Positions 21,661-32,250 of a DNA stretch of 64,000 nucleotides are shown here, piece by piece. Under the pieces are notes generated by a model. The model did no database searches. It was not told where the DNA came from and saw only the letters and a list, made by a program, of their open reading frames with translations. The stretch comes from Cryptomeria japonica. Taxonomy: Eukaryota > Streptophyta > Pinopsida > Cupressales > Cupressaceae. Position 1 is the first letter of the stretch. Each line of letters begins with the position of its first letter. The position numbers and the translations under genes were made by a program. Where the stretch lies: the NCBI RefSeq assembly GCF_030272615.1, contig NC_081406.1, positions 464,158,072 through 464,222,071 on the forward strand. Direction: 5' to 3'.

Positions 21661-22403
21661 TCTAGTCCTCCATCAACACTTTGTGGCCTTTCCATGAATT
21701 CAAAAATCTACTTTGTCCCTATTACCTAATTTCCAAGTGACATGCACAAGACAGTAAGAAATTCCATATCACCGATCCTTTTGGAGGATTTTGAATAGTG
21801 AGTATACTCTCTCTTTGATGAGAATCTAAATATTTATTCTTTAAAAACTTGACCTATTTATGATCAGGCTTTGCATACATATTCTATATTAGCTTCACTC
21901 CCATTACCTCATTCATGATGCTCCACCTTCTCAAGTCAACTCTCCTTGCCATCTTAGGCTTACAAACTTTTTACCATGACAATAGCTGAATTTTATCCTT
22001 CTCTTGCTTCCCATTCCAAAAAATAATTCTCATTTTCTACCATGTCATTTTTACAACATTACTCAATATTTTTAAACACATCATCAAAAATATAGATAAG
22101 GCTGAAACAATAGATCTTAGCATAATAAGCCACCCAACTTTCATCAATCATTTTCTTTTACATCCTTGAAGTTTCCCTATACAATTGTCCACCAATTTTT
22201 TCCCACATAGAGTGGAATACCTAAGAATCTACCTAGAAGGAATCCTAATTTCATCTCCATAATCCTTGAAATCTCTCTCTACTTGCTCAAGTTGGTGTTG
22301 GAAAAAAAAATCTCAGACTTATGTTAGTCTTGAGACTACACAATAATTATCTAGAGTCTATTTTATACTTCTCACCTCCCTCAAAGATGTCACTCTAAAT
22401 AGT
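21661..22403 (-). pseudogene. LINE-1 reverse transcriptase, C-terminal half
   Basis: Minus-strand frames broken by stops carry the region after the catalytic DD box. Next to the TRIM is a frame ending SDIFEGGEKYKIDS, then SLKTNISLRFFFSNTNLSK (family: SGLKxNxxKSExFFFNT). The region then runs into the linker before zf-RVT. The sequence is continuous with 22763 onward once the TRIM is removed. Confidence 0.7.
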
Positions 22404-22762
22404 TGTTGCAAGGTGTGCACCCTTTGGTCTCCTTGTGTTGTGCAACATAGTTCTCAGTTTTGTGAGATGGCTTAACCACCTTTCATGGATTCATTAAATC
22501 TCACAATTGTATTAAGAATTAATAGGTTTATATATTGGTGCAATGGAAATCACATTTCTAACAAGTGGTATCAAAGCCTAGGTCCTGGATTCAAACCCAT
22601 CCCTTGCACTAGGGGGTATTGTTGCAAGGTGTGCACCCTTAGTCTCCTTGTATTGTACAACACAATGCTCGAGTTTGCGACTAGATTCATTAAATCTTGT
22701 GGTTATATTGGAAATTAATAGGTAAATCATTTGGTGTAATGACAACCATGTTTCTAAAAACA
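22404..22762 (+). mobile_element. TRIM-like miniature LTR element
   Basis: Two direct repeats, 22404-22563 and 22620-22762, both start tgttgcaaggtgtgcaccct and end near tttctaaca or tttctaaaaaca, so they are about 160 and 143 bp. The 56 bp between them start with a primer-binding site (tggtatcaaagcc, 22567-22579) and end with a short purine tract (actagggggtat, 22609-22620). This is the full signature of a terminal-repeat retrotransposon in miniature: no coding capacity, copied by enzymes from other elements. The second LTR lacks an internal stretch. No clear 5-bp target duplication was found. LINE reading continues on both sides. Confidence 0.8.
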
Positions 22763-23200
22763 ACATGGTGTCATGTGAAATTTGTTGGTGTGTAACTGCC
22801 TCCACTCTAGGAGAAATTTCCACCCCTTGTCATTTTCCCTCTTTCCTTATCTTCAATATATTTCTTCCCAACACCTCCACCAAAATAATAAATAAGAATG
22901 GATACAAGGGATCTTAAAATGGATTATGACTTAAGAGGGTTGATCATTTTGATGGTTTAACATGTATATGTGCTAAGGAATGATTTGATTCCTTTTAGCT
23001 TTGACCGAATTGTGGAAGTATTTAGTACTTTGGTCACCTTCATCAAGCCAACATTCCAAATATTTATGTCTCTAATAAATCTCTTCTTTGCACATAATAT
23101 GTACATATTCCTTGTTGACATCTAATTCCAACAAATAATTTGCTTCATCCATACCTTCATTAATAACTTTACTATGCAACTCTTCTAGTTGATCTTCCAA
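22763..23200 (-). pseudogene. LINE-1 reverse transcriptase, central part
   Basis: Next to the TRIM the minus strand reads GVEISPRVEAVTHQQISHDTMLF, which matches the stretch leading into the catalytic FADD box of plant LINE RTs; here F-A-D-D has become I-S-H-D. Upstream, DPLYPFLFIILVEVLG matches the GDPLSPFLF box. Beyond about 22960 comes WLDEGDQSTKYFHNSVKAKR, the pre-RT linker, so the first RT blocks (including KAPGPDG) are deleted. Confidence 0.72.
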
Positions 23201-23399
23201 TCTTGATTTTTCATCAAAGATGTTTTTGAAATGAACATGGTTTCATTCTTTCAACTTATTTTTGATAAACAATATTTAAAAAAAAAACACATGAACTTTT
23301 TTACCAAAGACCATAGGGGCTTCTTCCCACCACTAAGCAATCAACATACTAATCTTGTTGTCTTGCAACCATATTTCCTCAAACTTGAAAGAGTACCAT

Positions 23400-24118
23400 A
23401 CATGGACAGAATCATAATGTATTATTAAAGACACTAGGTAATGATCTAACCTAGGAAAGTGGAGGATGGAAGCTTCAAAAATCAAAGGTTGAATTGCCCA
23501 TTTACCCATAACAAAGAATTAATCAAGTTTCTCTGCAATATGTGAAGAACCCCTTCTTTTATTGTTCCAAGTGTAAGCACTATTTTTAGCATTAATCTCA
23601 ATCAAGCCATTATCTAAAAAAAATTTGAAAATTCTTTTGAATATAACTCAATTCCCCTTTCCCACCAAGCTTATCCTCTAGAGCTAGAGTAGTAATAAAA
23701 TATCCTCCCAAGATGATCATCAACCTATCCCTATTATGGATAATATTTGAATCTTGTTGCTAAACCTCTTTCTTCTTCGTTTCTTTGGGTGGGCCATAAA
23801 GATTGATCAGAAAACATTCACAATTTGGATTGATCTCCTAAATTCTAACTAACTACTAGTGAGATGAATGAGCCACAATTTCTAATTTGATATTCTATGG
23901 ATTCCACAAAACACCTAATCCACTAGACATCCCTACCAATTCAACAAAGGATCCCTGCCAATTATTCCAAAGCCCCAAAATAAACTCAAAATATTTCTCT
24001 CTTAATTTTGTTTATTGGAGCAACACAATATCAAGTCTTGATTGATTAAAAAAACTCTTGATCAACCACCTCTCATTAGAGGCATTGCATCCCCTACATT
24101 CCAAGTAAGGAGCTTCAT
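23400..24118 (-). pseudogene. LINE-1 endonuclease
   Basis: The domain begins MKLLTWNVG at 24118, the AP-endonuclease-like start of plant L1 ORF2 (family MKLLSWNVRG). It continues with ...DLILCCSNKQN-type remnants of LLQETK and runs to LD*FFVMGKWA and FPRLDHYLVS near 23430-23510, matching the LDRFLVS and SDHxPV end. Frames shift several times. An intact enzyme would nick the genomic target to start retrotransposition. The start codon lies in ggaaacATGA, identical to that of LINE-2. Confidence 0.7.
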
Positions 24119-25700
24119 GTTTCCTCGAAAAGGGTATCTCCCTTCCTATGAAAAATTTTACCTTGCCATTTTGCAGATCCTACCAATTCCAATTTGACTC
24201 TATTGGATTTCTAACCCTATACTTTTTCTCACCTACTTTACATTTTTTTACTCAAATTTGGTTTGATAAATGCTTCTCTTTTCCAGTATGTCCTCATCAC
24301 CTTCTAGAATCCAACAATCCTCATCCTCCATCAATGCCTAATCTAAGTCCCCTTCATCTAGACTAAGCCTTGGTGTAGCTTGCTCCATCTCTTGCATACT
24401 GCTCTTCAACTTTAATTTAGAGGGAGATTCATGAATGTCTCTAAAAAATATCCTCCTAGTTAGAATCACCATCTACATGAAGTTCTCATTTTTCTTCTTA
24501 TTGGCCCCTGAAGTTTTGATTCTTGGATTCCCCATGATGTTAATGGCTTTTCCAACTTTCGCTGAAGCTTTGCCCACTAGGCTTGCAACTTGTTGGTGAC
24601 AATTAATTTGAAACTTCATTGCCACATGGTTCACCCTATTGCTTATTTTGCCTCCATCTTTGTCCTTAACATTACCTTGTTTGAGATCCATACCACCATT
24701 TACATTGGGATGATCCACCTTCTTACCTTTGGAAGTTGAAGCCCTAACTCTTCTTGTGAGGCTATCTTTGCTTGCTTTGATAATTTCTCTTCCAATAGAA
24801 GTGAGTTATGCATTATTGACAGGACTAAAATCTAAATCCATTCCCTTAACCACTTTATCATATTCCACATCCTCTTGTGTTTTGGGAAGTTTTGATCCCT
24901 TGTGTCTTTCTGACATAGATATAACCTTATTCTTCAAATCTACTACTCTGGTTTCCTTGCCCTTTTTTCTCATAGAAGATTCCTACAAGCTATGCCCCTC
25001 AACTTTGCAAATCTTGCAAATTTTCATAATTTCTTCCACTTCTATTTATTGGCACTAAAACCCAATATTAGTCCTTATTTCCATAGCTTTAGGAAATAGA
25101 GGAACAAGCTTCCAGTTGATACATATCCTTGCATACATACTGAAATATTTTTGCCCAATCGCCTTATTAGCTTTAATAAAATTCCCCATCTTATTCCCAA
25201 TGACTTACGGTTTCAAGATCCCATTATTCTTTTGGCAAGTTATATAACCTTCTCCAAATTGGGACTTAATTAATGGAAGCTATAATCAAGTTAAACTTTG
25301 GTTCCTATTTTTTAAAATAAAACCCTAAGCCATTCATGAAGAAAGGCCCATTGTTGAACATGCAATTTTTTAACCTATCATCCTCCTTGCTCACTAAATA
25401 AAACCCATTAGGAAGGGTTTTCAACTCGCATTTGAAGTGTCAATTATTACACCATTTCCTAACATGGCTATATGCTAGCTATTCGCCCACCTATTTCATA
25501 AAAAAATGTTGTTGCCTTGAATCTATTTACTGAATAATTCTATTGTGAATTATCCATTCAAAGCAAAACAACCCAATTTTTAGTTGTTTAAATACATACC
25601 TTTAAGGATTCTTTGACTTTTTGGGCTTCTTTCAACCTCTATTCTTTTTAAAAAACAATCTTTCTTGTCTCCTCTAGTATGTCAAACATCCTTTTGTAGC
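24119..25700 (-). pseudogene. LINE-1 ORF1 (gag-like)
   Basis: The best frame (24473-24718) is a basic, Asn/Lys-rich C-terminal tail. Upstream near 25000-25020 is CKICKVEGHSL, a CCHC knuckle whose last Cys has become a stop. Further upstream (25060-25400) pieces such as KYFSMYARICINWKLVPLF-like remnants and NCMFNNGPFFMNGLGF correspond to the DUF4283 RNA-binding region of plant LINE ORF1 proteins. The start is unclear, somewhere before about 25700. Many stops are present. Confidence 0.6.
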
Positions 25701-26692
25701 TTCCCAACCACCTCTGCAAACTCCCATGGTTTCTTGTATATCAATGGTCTGCTATATGACCACTGCTGTGAAATGTGTTAAAAGATCCATTCCTCTTCTA
25801 ATCCTCCCAAACCCATTTCAACGATTTCCACAATGTGACATTCCTCTCAAACCAATTCCCCTATGATCATTGCCAATCTTGATCGCTATACCTGCTTGGG
25901 CACAACCCTAGTTTTCCTCACGACACCATTGGGAAAAATCAAGCTAATATATTTTCATTGTTATTACATTATATTATTATTATTCTATTCTATTCTATGA
26001 TTTTATTATTATGAGAATGAGGGTTAGAGGTATAGCTTAATTCAAATAGAGTTCTAATTTTAATAATAATATTATTAAAGAAAGGGTTTATTATGAGAGT
26101 TACAATTGCATAAAGTTCATATAAATTTTATATTTATATTTATTATATTATATTAATTATATTTATTTTTTATATTATATTGATAATATTTTGTATTTAA
26201 ATATAATTTTAATTTTATTGCTATTATATGATTATCATACTATTTTTTATTTAATTATTATATTACATCATTTTTAAGAATATAAATTATTTAATAATAA
26301 TATCAAAAGAATCCACCTCTTCTTTTTAATAATATAGATAATTATTAAATTGCTTTACTTATTTAACATCACATTAAACGATAATGAGACAGACACAAAT
26401 ATAAGAATACAAACATTAAATATATAAAATCTATTAACAAATTTTTCATCACCCACATTAATAATTATTATATTTTTAATTATAATTATTAATATAAATA
26501 TTTAAATATATATATTTAAAATAAACAATATCTTTATATTTATAAATATATTTGTTAATTTATAAATAAAGTAGCTTTTGTTACTAATATAAAAAATCAT
26601 TATTAAAATATTTTACTTTCATCTTTATTGAAAATAAATCCAACTAATAGGTGTCTAAATCGTATAATTATAATTCAAAAATCCCTTATTTT
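25701..26692. other. AT-rich spacer
   Basis: No coding sequence is seen. 25701-25930 may be LINE-1 5' leader. From about 25940 the DNA is very AT-rich, with a short ttcta-type microsatellite (about 25980-26000) and long runs of TATT and ATTA words up to the Copia-2 target site. Confidence 0.6.
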
Positions 26693-27744
26693 TGTTGGTA
26701 TTTTGGTATGGTTTTGTCACTCATGTCAACACCTACTGAATACAAGCACTTTGAAGATCCGGCAACATTCACAGGCAAGAAAGTAAACTATGCAACAATT
26801 ACTAGTATATGGTTCACCGACATAATATATTGTTCACCGGTACCTAGAATGATATGGAAGACACTTGGTAATGTCGAAGACATCTTGTGGACACTTTGTT
26901 TTGAAGAATTAATCATTGGTATATTCATATTTGCATATTTGCTTTTACCGGCAAATAGGTCCAGGTTATCTAGGGTTACACCGGCAGGTTTATCTTTTCC
27001 AGATAGACATGGCATGTTATGGAGATGATTTATTATTGTTGTAAATACATTTAGCCGACATGTTTAATCAGTTATTGCATCGGATATTATATTGTATAAA
27101 TTGGTTTTATTGTTATATCTTGTAGAGCCAACCTACTAAAATTGGTCTTAGGGTATGGTATAAATGTAAGATCTTATTTGTAAGATCAAGTGTGGAGTGC
27201 GAAAAAGAATTGAGTGAAGGTATATGTGAGATCAAGTAGGAATATACATGAAGACATCATTTGAAGGTTTTTGTAGAAGCATATTAGCATTACACCAGTA
27301 CTAAATCTAGCATATGAAGATGCTATTTTGTATAGTACATTCTTATTGGATCATTTAACCATCCAACTGTAGTCAGTGTGACTCCCATTTGTGATTGAGC
27401 AGTGAGCTCTAGGCTGTTGGCCTTTCTGTATGTGCAGACCCCATTTATGTACACTTACTATCTGTGGTAGTATCGTCTAATTGTGGGTAAGGTTTCCCAT
27501 CATGGTTTTTCCCCTTACAGGGTTTCCATGTACAAATATTGGTGTCATGCGTTGTGGATGACTTTATGTTTATGTTTCATGCATTAATCCTTACTAGTAT
27601 AGCAATTTACTGTTAACACTATCTACTAGCATACTTAACTGGTTCACTGGTATTAAGCATCAAGTTGGTTAATTAGTTTTTGGTTTGAATTTATTAGACA
27701 ACCGATTCACCCCTCCCCCTCTCAGTTGTCTTCGGGACCTAACA
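26693..27744 (+). repeat. Copia-2 5' LTR
   Basis: 1052-bp LTR. It contains 'ttgtataaa' at about 27102, a possible TATA box, and a C-rich end (cacccctccccctctcagtt) before the terminal CCTAACA. CG-containing words (accggca, ccggta) are commoner here than in the 3' copy. Confidence 0.92.
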
Positions 27745-27746
27745 AT

Positions 27747-27758
27747 TGGTATCAAAGC
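27747..27758 (+). other. Copia-2 primer-binding site
   Basis: tggtatcaaagc begins two bases after the LTR. It differs at one base from the initiator-methionine-tRNA site TGGTATCAGAGC. Confidence 0.85.
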
Positions 27759-27800
27759 TTAGTCCTCTTTTGCAGAAGTTTAATAACCTTAGGAGATCCA

Positions 27801-28917
27801 ATGTCTACTAATTATTTCAGGAAGGACAATCGTAAACTTGATGGAACCAACTATGGGATATGGAAGATCAGAATGGAGACACATCTGAATTGCATTGGTA
27901 AAGACATCTGGGAAGTTACTAAGAATGGTTATACTGCTGTTGTAGCTAGTCAGACTGCTCCAACTACCTTAGCTAAAGATGAAGAAAATGATTGTAAAGC
28001 AAGATAAGCACTTTTGAGCGCATTATCAGATCAACAAATCATGGGATTATCAGATAGGTCTACTGCTAAAGCTATTTGGGATCACTTGGAAACACTGAAT
28101 GAAGGAGATTCCATAGTCAAAATTACAAAACTTGAAAGCTTCCTAGTTAAGTATGAACATCTGAAAATGGAAGAAGATGAAAGGATTTCTGTTTTTATGG
28201 AAAGAGTAAATGAAATTGTTTTGGGTATTAAATATTGTGGAGGAACCTTGTGTGGGGATGAAATTGTTTCAAAAATCTTAAGAGGTTTGCCATTGGCATA
28301 TAGAATGAAGGTTACTGCTATAAATGAGTTGAGAACAATGCCAAATACATCAGTAACTAGGGATACATTGATTGGAAAACTTTCAGCCTTTGAAATTGAG
28401 GAATTTGGTCCTGTTGCTACTATAAAAAATGATTTGGCCTTTAAAGCATCAACATCATCTGCTCCATCATTTGACAAATCAGACTGGAGAGCCTTTTATG
28501 CAAGAGAACTTGAAGAATCCAGAAAGGAGAATGAAGAGCTTGAAGAACTTGAAGCACTATTTGCAAGGAAAATGCCAAAAGGTCCAATTGGAAGTAAGTA
28601 TGAAGTTAAAGCACCCTTTAAATGTTTTAACTACAATAAGATTGGTCATATGGCTTCAAGATGCCCTAATAGACATGCTAGACTAAGAGAAGAAGCAAGA
28701 AGAACATACAAGCCTAATTCTGAATATCAGAGATACAGATTTGAAAAGAACAAAGATAAATCTTGTTACATTGCTGATGAAGGTGTGACTGATGATTCTG
28801 ATGAGGATCCAATAGACAACAGATGGGTTTTTGTTGCTATAACAGAAGATCAACCGGCACCTACTGCTCAACCACTAGAACAAGCCCTAGCAGCTAAAGT
28901 TGAAGAAAAGGATGAAT
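27801..28917 (+). pseudogene. Copia-2 gag
   Basis: It starts MSTNYFRKDNRKLDGTNYG at 27801, soon after the primer site, a typical copia gag start. It is interrupted by one in-frame TAA at 28005 and then continues in the same frame from 28008 (LSALSDQQIMGLSDRSTAKA). The UBN2-type core (WDHLETLNEGD, KMEEDERISVFMERV, EIVSKILRGLP) is intact. The zinc knuckle at about 28620-28667 reads CFNYNKIGHMASRC: its second Cys has become Tyr, so zinc binding is probably lost. A readthrough or suppressor would still yield most of the protein. Confidence 0.87.
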
Positions 28918-29145
28918 GGATCATTGAATCAGGATGCCCACATCATATGACTAGAGACAAAGGTAAATTCTTGAACTTTCAAGAATACAATGGGGGTTTA
29001 GTAAGATTTGGAGATGACAAAGCCTTGATGGTAAGCATAACACTGACAATGTCTACTATGTGGAAGGATTAAAGAAAAATCTTTTAAGTGTTGGTCAATT
29101 AGTTGAGAAGGGATTTTAGTTACAATTTAAAAAAGGAAAATGTAA
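28918..29145 (+). pseudogene. Copia-2 protease
   Basis: WIIESGCPHHMT (about 28918-28953) is the active-site region, but the catalytic Asp of D-S-G is Glu here. The frame shifts near 29030, where NVYYVEGLKKNLLSVGQL-type sequence continues in another frame, and a stop follows at about 29117. The protease that would process the gag-pol polyprotein is therefore dead twice over. Confidence 0.78.
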
Positions 29146-29149
29146 AATC

Positions 29150-30100
29150 ATGAATAGAACTGGTTTGGAAATTGCAACCGGTAATCAGACTAGAGGTAAT
29201 ATCTTTCTTTTGAATAATAGTGAAAAGGCATGCTTAATTGCACATATAGATGAAATTTGGTTATGGCATAAGAGATTATGTCATGTAAACTTTGATTGCA
29301 TGGTAAAAATTAGTACTTCTAAGGCAGTTAGAGATCTACCTAAAATTGTGAAACCTCGGAATACAATTTGTAAGGAATGTCAATTTGGAAAACAAGTTAG
29401 AGCTGGTTTCAAAAGTATTCCAGAAAAATCCAATAATGCTCTTGATTTAATTCACACTGATTTATGTGGTCTAGCTAGAACCAGAAGCTTACAAGGTGAT
29501 AGATATTTCATGCTAATTATTGATGATTATTCTAGAATGTGTTGGGTTACTTTTCTCAGAGAGAAATTAGAAGCACTTGGAAAGTTCAAACTATTCAAAG
29601 CAATGGTTGAAAATAAAACCAGTAGGAAAATCAAATGTTTAAGATCAGATCAAGGAGGAGAATTCACATCTAAGGACTTTAATACATTCTATGAAGTGAA
29701 TGGAATCAGAAGACAGTTATCAGCACCTCGGACACCATAGCAGAATGGAGTTGTTGAAAGGAAAAACAAAACTATCTTGGATGCAGCTAGAAGTATGTTA
29801 TCAGAAGCAAATCTACCACATGTGTATTGAAGAGAGGCAGTTAGCACTTCTGTCTATACATTCAACAAAGTTCACATCAAAGGTGAAACCGGTAAGACCC
29901 CTCATGAACTATGGTTTGGTAATACTCCTACTCTTAAGTATTTCAGAATTTTTGGAAGTAAATGTTATATTAGAAGAGATGAGTTTATTGAAAATTTGAT
30001 CCTAGAAGTGATGAAGGAATATTTCTTGGTTATTCATCTAAGAGCAAGGCATATAGATGTTTTAATAAAAGATTGCAGAAAATTGTTGAGAGTACAAATG
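29150..30100 (+). pseudogene. Copia-2 integrase
   Basis: A 196-codon frame (29150-29740) holds the pre-integrase zinc residues (HKRLCHVNFD...CKECQFGK) and the first two catalytic Asp residues (LIHTDLCG; LRSDQGGEFT). A TAG at 29738 then cuts the frame just before QNGVVERKNKT, where the catalytic Glu is still encoded. Another stop at about 29827 and a frameshift near 29990 follow. The domain ends GYSSKSKAYRCFNKR at about 30060, the junction that is split by the foreign segment in Copia-1. Confidence 0.88.
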
Positions 30101-31340
30101 TAAAGATTGATGAACAATTTAGAGGAACTTCGAAATATATAGACTCTGAAGTGGCAACAAAAATTGTGACAAATGAACCTATACTAAATCCACCGGTATA
30201 GAATGAAGATCCAGTTACCCCGGTATCATTAGAAGATTCCACAATAATAGAAGAACAACAACAAACTAAGACACCCCGGTATGTAAGATTGAATCATTCT
30301 AAAGATCAGATAATTGGAAACAAATTTAAAGGAGTTATGACAAGAGGAAGATTGACAAATGAAGAGGTATGTCTTATTTCTCAAATTGAACCATCATCTA
30401 TCAATGAGGCATGTGAAGATAAATTTTGGATTAAATCTATGGAAGAAGAATTAGGATAAATTGAGAAAAATAATACTTGGACATTAGTTCCCCGGCCTAA
30501 AGATGAAAATGTAATTGGAACTAAATGGGTATTTAGAAACAAAATTAATGAAGATGGTAATGTTGTCAGAAATAAAGCAAGACTAGTGTGTAAGGGATAT
30601 TCTCAGAAAGAAGGAGTTGATTACAATGAAACCTTTGCACCAGTAGCCAAAATTGAGGTAGTTAGATTATTCTTGGCTTTTGCAGCTCACAAGGACTACA
30701 AAGTTTATCAAATGGATATTAAATGTGCATTTTTGAATGGAGATCTTGAAGAAGAAGTATATATTGAACAACCTGATGGATTATCTTTGACAGATGACAA
30801 TGATATGGTTTGTAGATTAAGAAAAGTTCTGTATGGATTGAAACAAGCCCCAAGAGCTTGGTATGCAAGGCTGGATAAGTATCTTTTGAAGATTGGTTTT
30901 ACTAAAGGAAATGTAGATAGCAATTTATATTACAAAATAACTAATGATGACATCTTGATTATTGAAGTATTTGTTGATGATATAATCTTTGGAGGAGAAG
31001 ATGGATTCAGTAAGGAATTTTCTCTTGAAATGCAGCAAGAATTTGAAATGTCTATGATTGGAGAAATAAAATTCTTTTTAGGTTTGCAGATTTCTCAGAC
31101 TGATAAAGGTATATTTTTGAGTCAATCCAAGTACTTGAAATAATTACTAAAGAAATTTGGGATGGAGAACTCTAAACCAGTAAGCACACCTATTACTACA
31201 AATGACAAATTATCTCAAAGGGATGAATCTACACCTGTTAATCCAACTAGATACAAATCTATGATATGAGGTTTACTGTATTTGACACAAACTAGGCCTG
31301 ATATTATGAATACAGTATGTATTGTTTCTAGATTTTAGAG
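30101..31340 (+). pseudogene. Copia-2 reverse transcriptase
   Basis: After a variable acidic linker, the RVT_2 domain runs from about 30400. A 185-codon frame (30586-31143) includes [38 protein letters not shown] (first Asp), [15 protein letters not shown] and [10 protein letters not shown] (catalytic VDD, about 30970). Stops lie at about 30199, 30457, 31141, 31267 and 31336. Catalytic residues are all conserved, so the loss of function comes from nonsense changes. Confidence 0.92.
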
Positions 31341-31923
31341 TAATCCTAGGGAAAATCATGAATCAACAGTAAAAAGGATTTTCTGGTACTTACAAGGCAC
31401 AACAAATCTTGGATTATGGTATCCTAAAGATGAAAATTTTGATCTATGTGCATACATAGATGCAAATTGGGTAGGAGATGTACATGATAGAATAAGCACC
31501 ATTGGAGGAGCATTCTTTCTTGGAAATAGATTAGTTTCTTGGTTGAGTAAGAAACAAAGTTGTATATCTTTATCAACAGCAGAATCAGAATATGTTGCAA
31601 CAACAACTAACTGTAAATAGATATTATGGCTTAAGAAAATGTTTAAAGACATAAAGGTAAAATGCAAGGAACCCATTACTATATATTGTGATAACACTGC
31701 AGCAATTGATATATCTAAGAATCTGGTATTACATTCTAAAACAAAACATGTTTCTATCCAACTGAATTTTCTAAGGGAAAAAGTTGAAGAAAAGGAGATA
31801 AAACTGGTTTATGTGAATACTAAAGAACAACTTGCAGATATTTTCACAGAACCTTTTCCTAAGGAAACTTTTGAATATCTTAGAGATCATCTTGGAGACA
31901 TACCACCACCGGTAGAGACTTAG
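31341..31923 (+). pseudogene. Copia-2 RNase H
   Basis: CAYIDANWVGDVHDRISTIG holds the first Asp, LVSWLSKKQSCISLSTAESEYVA holds the Glu, then after a stop at about 31617 come IYCDNTAAIDISKN and LREKVEEKEIKLVYV. It ends FTEPFPKETFEYLRDHLG at about 31895, the usual copia polyprotein C-terminus. Confidence 0.9.
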
Positions 31924-32250
31924 ACAGTTGATGATTGTCATCAACCGGTAGAATTAAAAAGACAAATCTTTTAAATTCTGGTATTTGATGAGGAAGCTAC
32001 TTCTCAGGGGGAGTAGTTGGTATTTTGTATGAACTCGACTTTGGAATTTGATGTCAAAGGGGGAGAGATATCTATGGAAAAACACATTATCCTTTAAGGA
32101 GAGATTGGTATTGAAAATAAATCTTTGGATAAACACATGTTCCTCCCAAGGGGAGAAATGGAGATTGTAGGTTTTTGTATTTGGAATTTCTGTTTTGCAA
32201 CTTTGATGGTTTTTCCATCTTGTGTTGCCATCAATGCCAAAGGGGGAGAT
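31924..32250 (+). other. Copia-2 3' non-coding region and polypurine tracts
   Basis: Three purine tracts occur: cagggggagtag (32005), caaagggggagag (about 32057) and ccaaagggggagat (32238-32250). Only the last abuts the 3' LTR and is the true plus-strand primer. The first is followed by ttggtattttgtatg, very like the LTR start itself. Confidence 0.75.

Larger units (their letters stand above)
20540..25700 (-). mobile_element. LINE-1, old L1-type LINE
   Basis: Reading on the minus strand from about 25700 down: ORF1 (DUF4283-like and CCHC remnants), endonuclease, reverse transcriptase, zinc-binding domain (zf-RVT) and RNase H. Many stops and frameshifts are present. The first half of the RT (fingers and first catalytic Asp) is missing, because the frame jumps from the KYFHNSVKAKRNQI region (about 23040) almost directly to DPLYPFLFI (about 22900). 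A TRIM element interrupts the RT at 22404-22762. The 3' end is cut inside RNase H and no poly(A) tail is seen. Confidence 0.82.

Noticed and set aside
22763-22820. A third TRIM copy (aacatggtgtcatgtg resembling the primer-site region)
   Set aside because: On the minus strand this reads as LINE RT sequence (SPRVEAVTHQQ, then HDTMLF), so it is the host LINE and not TRIM.
26651-27028. A 125-codon ORF that looks open and protein-like
   Set aside because: It lies inside the Copia-2 5' LTR, and the matching place in the 3' LTR is broken; LTRs do not normally encode such a protein.
30586-31143. A host gene encoding a polymerase-like protein
   Set aside because: The frame is the RVT_2 domain of Copia-2, framed by its integrase, RNase H and LTRs.
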